From Ruminococcus sp. (GTDB taxonomy: Bacteria > Bacillota > Clostridia > Oscillospirales > Ruminococcaceae): a stretch of DNA of 64,000 nt. The translations under genes were made by a program, and so were the position numbers. The notes beneath the pieces were generated by a model that ran no database searches, was not told the DNA's origin, and worked only from the letters and a program-made list of their open reading frames with translations. Numbering within the stretch: position 1 is the first letter of the stretch; the number at the start of each line of letters is the position of its first letter. Positions 62,029 through 64,000 of the stretch are shown in pieces. The stretch is taken from the NCBI GenBank assembly GCA_017472145.1, contig JAFUQX010000021.1, positions 30,289 to 94,288 of the forward strand, written 5' to 3'.

Positions 62029-62946
62029 TTACTTTTGTTTTTCCTTGTCCTTGTCTTTATCCTTACTATGCTTTACAGAGCTGCTGTAATTCTGATAGTG
62101 CAGACGATACTGCTTCGGCGTCATGCCGCGATGCCGCTTGAACATCTTGATCATATGACTGCAATCGGAAAAGCCGGTTTCCTGACTGATATAATTCAGA
62201 TCATAATCCGTAAACAGCAGGAAGTCCTCTACCTTATAAATTCGCATATGCTCAATATACTCTTTGCAGGATTTGCCATACATATCCCGGAATCGCTTGG
62301 CAAAATAGGAATAGCTCATACCGCATTTCCGTGCAACCTCCTGCACCTGGATCGCATCCTTGATGTGCTTGTCCATGTACTCTGTGATATTGTCAATGCG
62401 ATATTCAGCCTCATACTGTGCCGTATCACTTTCCACCTGGAAACCCAGTGTCTGCCAGCGGCGGATCATCTGCATGATCAGATCATAAAGACTGGCCTGA
62501 ATCAGCAGATCATATCCATATTTTTTCTCCGCTGCTTCCTTTATGCAGCGTGTAAAAATATCCCTGCACTGAATTTCCCCTCTGTGAAACAGGAAGGGCA
62601 TTCCCTGATTTTCTGCACTTTTCAGAATGCTGCGCACCTTAGGTGCGTAAGCGGCCGTCATGCTCAGCCGGTTTACATCAAATTTCAATACATCATAAGT
62701 AACCGGCTGGTCATCCTCAGAAGAAATGGCATGAACCGTCTGCGGATGAAACAAGATAACATCTCCAGGTATGAGAATGTAGCTGTTTTCCCCGCACTGC
62801 ATCCGGGCTGTACCGCTTGTCATGTATATGATCTCTACGAAATAGTGCCAATGCGGACGAACCGGAAAGTCCTCATTCTCTGAGTGATAGGTAAAGCACT
62901 CAAAGGGGGAATTCAAAGCATCCCCTGCTTCAAATAAGAAATACAT
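62029..62946 (-). CDS. AraC-family transcriptional regulator with cupin sensor domain
   Basis: A 305-residue DNA-binding protein. The N-terminal cupin (about 25-120; RPHWHYFVEIIYMTSG and LIPGDVILFHPQTVHAI) should bind a small effector. The C-terminal double helix-turn-helix (about 190-290) includes VARKCGMSYSYFAKRFRDMYG and ISQETGFSDCSHMIKMFKRHRGMTPKQYR. The tail is a Lys/Asp-rich repeat (KDKDKDKEKQK). It is divergent from the SDR gene with 127 nt between them and probably regulates it; sugar-type ligands are usual for this architecture. Confidence 0.9.
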   Translation of the reverse strand: MYFLFEAGDALNSPFECFTYHSENEDFPVRPHWHYFVEIIYMTSGTARMQCGENSYILIPGDVILFHPQTVHAISSEDDQPVTYDVLKFDVNRLSMTAAYAPKVRSILKSAENQGMPFLFHRGEIQCRDIFTRCIKEAAEKKYGYDLLIQASLYDLIMQMIRRWQTLGFQVESDTAQYEAEYRIDNITEYMDKHIKDAIQVQEVARKCGMSYSYFAKRFRDMYGKSCKEYIEHMRIYKVEDFLLFTDYDLNYISQETGFSDCSHMIKMFKRHRGMTPKQYRLHYQNYSSSVKHSKDKDKDKEKQK

Positions 62947-63073
62947 TCATCGCACCTCCTTTTACCTCGATAGATTTATACGATTTCTGTACAATTCCAT
63001 TATATCATATCTCCGGAAAAAATGCTATACTTATCAGAGAATTTCATCAATTTTTCAGAAAGAGGTATTGACC

Positions 63074-63829
63074 ATGATGAACATCAGAGGGAAATGGGCG
63101 CTTGTTACAGGCGCAAGCCGTGGAATCGGCGCTCTGGCTGCGGAAATGCTGGCTGAATCAGGCTGCAATCTCATCCTGCACAGCCGCAAGCCGGAGCATA
63201 CAGAAGAAATTGCTGCAAAGGCGGCTGCATTGGGCGTGGAGGTGCGGATCATAGCCTGTGAGCTTTCTGATCTGAAGGCGGTTGAAGGCATGCTGAAGGA
63301 AATTGATGCAATGGATCTTTCGGTGGATATTGTCCTGAATAATGCCGGTGTACAGATCGCCTATCGCACGGATTATTATGAGACTCCGGCGGAGGATTAT
63401 ATGACCAGCTTTGTCATCAACACCATTGCCCCTATGATGATCTGCTACCATTTTCTGCCGGGTATGACAGAGCGTGGATTCGGACGGATCGTCAATACTA
63501 CAAGCGGCATCCGGCTTGAGCCGGAGCAGGCCGGATATTCTGCAAGCAAGGCGGCTCTGGATAAGGTAACAGTGGACCTCAGTTCCAAGCTCAATGGTAC
63601 GAATGTGATCCTCAGTCTGGCCGATCCTGGCTGGTGCCGAACGGATCTTGGCGGGCCCAATGCGCCCAATGCACCGGAGCATGCGCTTCCGGGCGTGATC
63701 GTCGGTGTATTTGTAAACGACGGCATTTCCGGACGACTTTTTTCCGCAGATGCTTTTGCAGGCATGTCCCTCGAAAAGGCGGTGGAGCTGGCCGAAGCAG
63801 AGAGCGGTGCTTTTCTGAAAAACCTTTGA
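63074..63829 (+). CDS. Short-chain dehydrogenase/reductase (SDR)
   Basis: A 251-residue NAD(P)-dependent oxidoreductase of the classical SDR type. The cofactor motif is GASRGIGAL (TGxxxGxG), then NNAGVQIA. The catalytic Ser lies in NTTSGIRLE and the YxxxK pair in YSASKAALDK. The substrate is unknown. AGAGGT precedes ATG 63074 (a second ATG follows at 63077). The upstream -10 (TATACT at 63029-63034) lacks a good -35, as expected for an activator-dependent promoter under the divergent AraC protein. Confidence 0.92.
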   Translation: MMNIRGKWALVTGASRGIGALAAEMLAESGCNLILHSRKPEHTEEIAAKAAALGVEVRIIACELSDLKAVEGMLKEIDAMDLSVDIVLNNAGVQIAYRTDYYETPAEDYMTSFVINTIAPMMICYHFLPGMTERGFGRIVNTTSGIRLEPEQAGYSASKAALDKVTVDLSSKLNGTNVILSLADPGWCRTDLGGPNAPNAPEHALPGVIVGVFVNDGISGRLFSADAFAGMSLEKAVELAEAESGAFLKNL

Positions 63830-63837
63830 TAGAAAAA

Positions 63838-63868
63838 CAGGGCTGCTGCAATACTGCAACAGCCCTTA
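63838..63868. terminator. Terminator hairpin after the SDR gene, GGCTGCTGCA type
   Basis: AGGGCTGCTGCA pairs with TGCAACAGCCCT (one mismatch) around a short loop. It is the third member of the hairpin family also seen at 14460 and 33886. Confidence 0.8.
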
Positions 63869-64000
63869 GCTTGTCGAAAAAGTCAGATTTTCCGCACAAG
63901 GCTCCCCTTAGCAAGGGGAGCTGTCGGCACGAAGTGACGACTGAGGGGATTGAAAAAGTACGCAAAACCGTAAGTTTTCTCATGCCTTACAATCCCCTCC
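63869..64000. repeat. Intergenic hairpin-rich repeat, truncated by the window end
   Basis: After GCTTGTCGAAAAA (63869-63881) come a 9-bp hairpin (GCTCCCCTT/AAGGGGAGC, 63901-63921), a second hairpin (63923-63941, GTCGGCAC/GTGACGAC with one mismatch) and a 10-bp long-range pairing of GAGGGGATTG (63943-63952) with CAATCCCCTC (63990-63999). No coding potential. I recall similar intergenic sequences from gut Clostridia, but cannot verify this here. Its far end is beyond the window. Confidence 0.6.

Overview
The window looks like chromosome of an anaerobic, fibre-degrading gut or rumen Ruminococcus-type Firmicute (Oscillospiraceae). The evidence is several dockerin-bearing glycoside hydrolases with Thr-rich linkers, a dockerin-CotH protein, a ferredoxin-dependent indolepyruvate oxidoreductase, an [FeFe]-hydrogenase maturase, a Phe T-box, canonical sigma-A promoters with 17-nt spacers, and strong GGAGG-type ribosome binding sites. 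I cannot name the species; a relative of R. champanellensis or R. flavefaciens is my inference.

Layout. 0-6 kb: a partial mscL, a VanY-type carboxypeptidase, an AspT-like exchanger behind a structured leader, a Na+/solute symporter and a TPR protein. 6-9 kb: a multimodular GH5 cellulase with dockerin on the minus strand. 9-14.4 kb: acyl-CoA synthetase plus iorAB, a NusG-II/Gx-transporter pair and tRNA-Gln. 14.6-19.7 kb: oligoendopeptidase F, then an iron block (DUF2325, feoA, feoB, Cys-rich micro-protein) carrying three copies of one palindromic operator. 19.7-27.2 kb: a cellulosomal run of GH9 (frameshifted), CotH and CBM22-GH10. 27.2-28 kb: an AT-rich acetyltransferase gene inside a long inverted repeat. 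28-34 kb: lipoprotein, enolase, hydE, maf, DUF4317 and an orphan SUKH-like immunity gene. 34-38 kb: pheST with its T-box. 38-52 kb: membrane proteins, a double-GH25 secreted protein, sortase B, nnrD, a lipoprotein and a cell-wall-anchored protein of about 2,570 residues with a vast Thr tract. 52-64 kb: lon-ysxC-lysA, a HAD phosphatase, a neurotransmitter-type Na+ symporter, a dense non-coding hairpin array, DUF2262, a TtcA-like protein, TcdA, an AraC/SDR divergent pair, and a second intergenic repeat cut by the window end.

How the genes fit together. GH5, GH9, GH10 and CotH proteins would be exported and docked on cohesin scaffolds encoded elsewhere. Their dockerins fall into at least three sequence types, so they may plug into different cohesins. 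The sortase and the giant SpaA/Cna-B-repeat protein would serve surface display. The iron block is probably one metal-repressed regulon. The CoA-synthetase/iorAB operon suits interconversion of aryl or branched acids and 2-oxo acids.

The most unusual items are the nine-hairpin array at 58997-59266, framed by a duplicated 24-bp terminator segment; the acetyltransferase cassette with ~109-bp inverted repeats; the GTTAG-N6-CTAAC regulon; the GH9 frameshift; and the second GH25 copy with an altered catalytic-site acid. No CRISPR array, transposase, prophage or rRNA was found.
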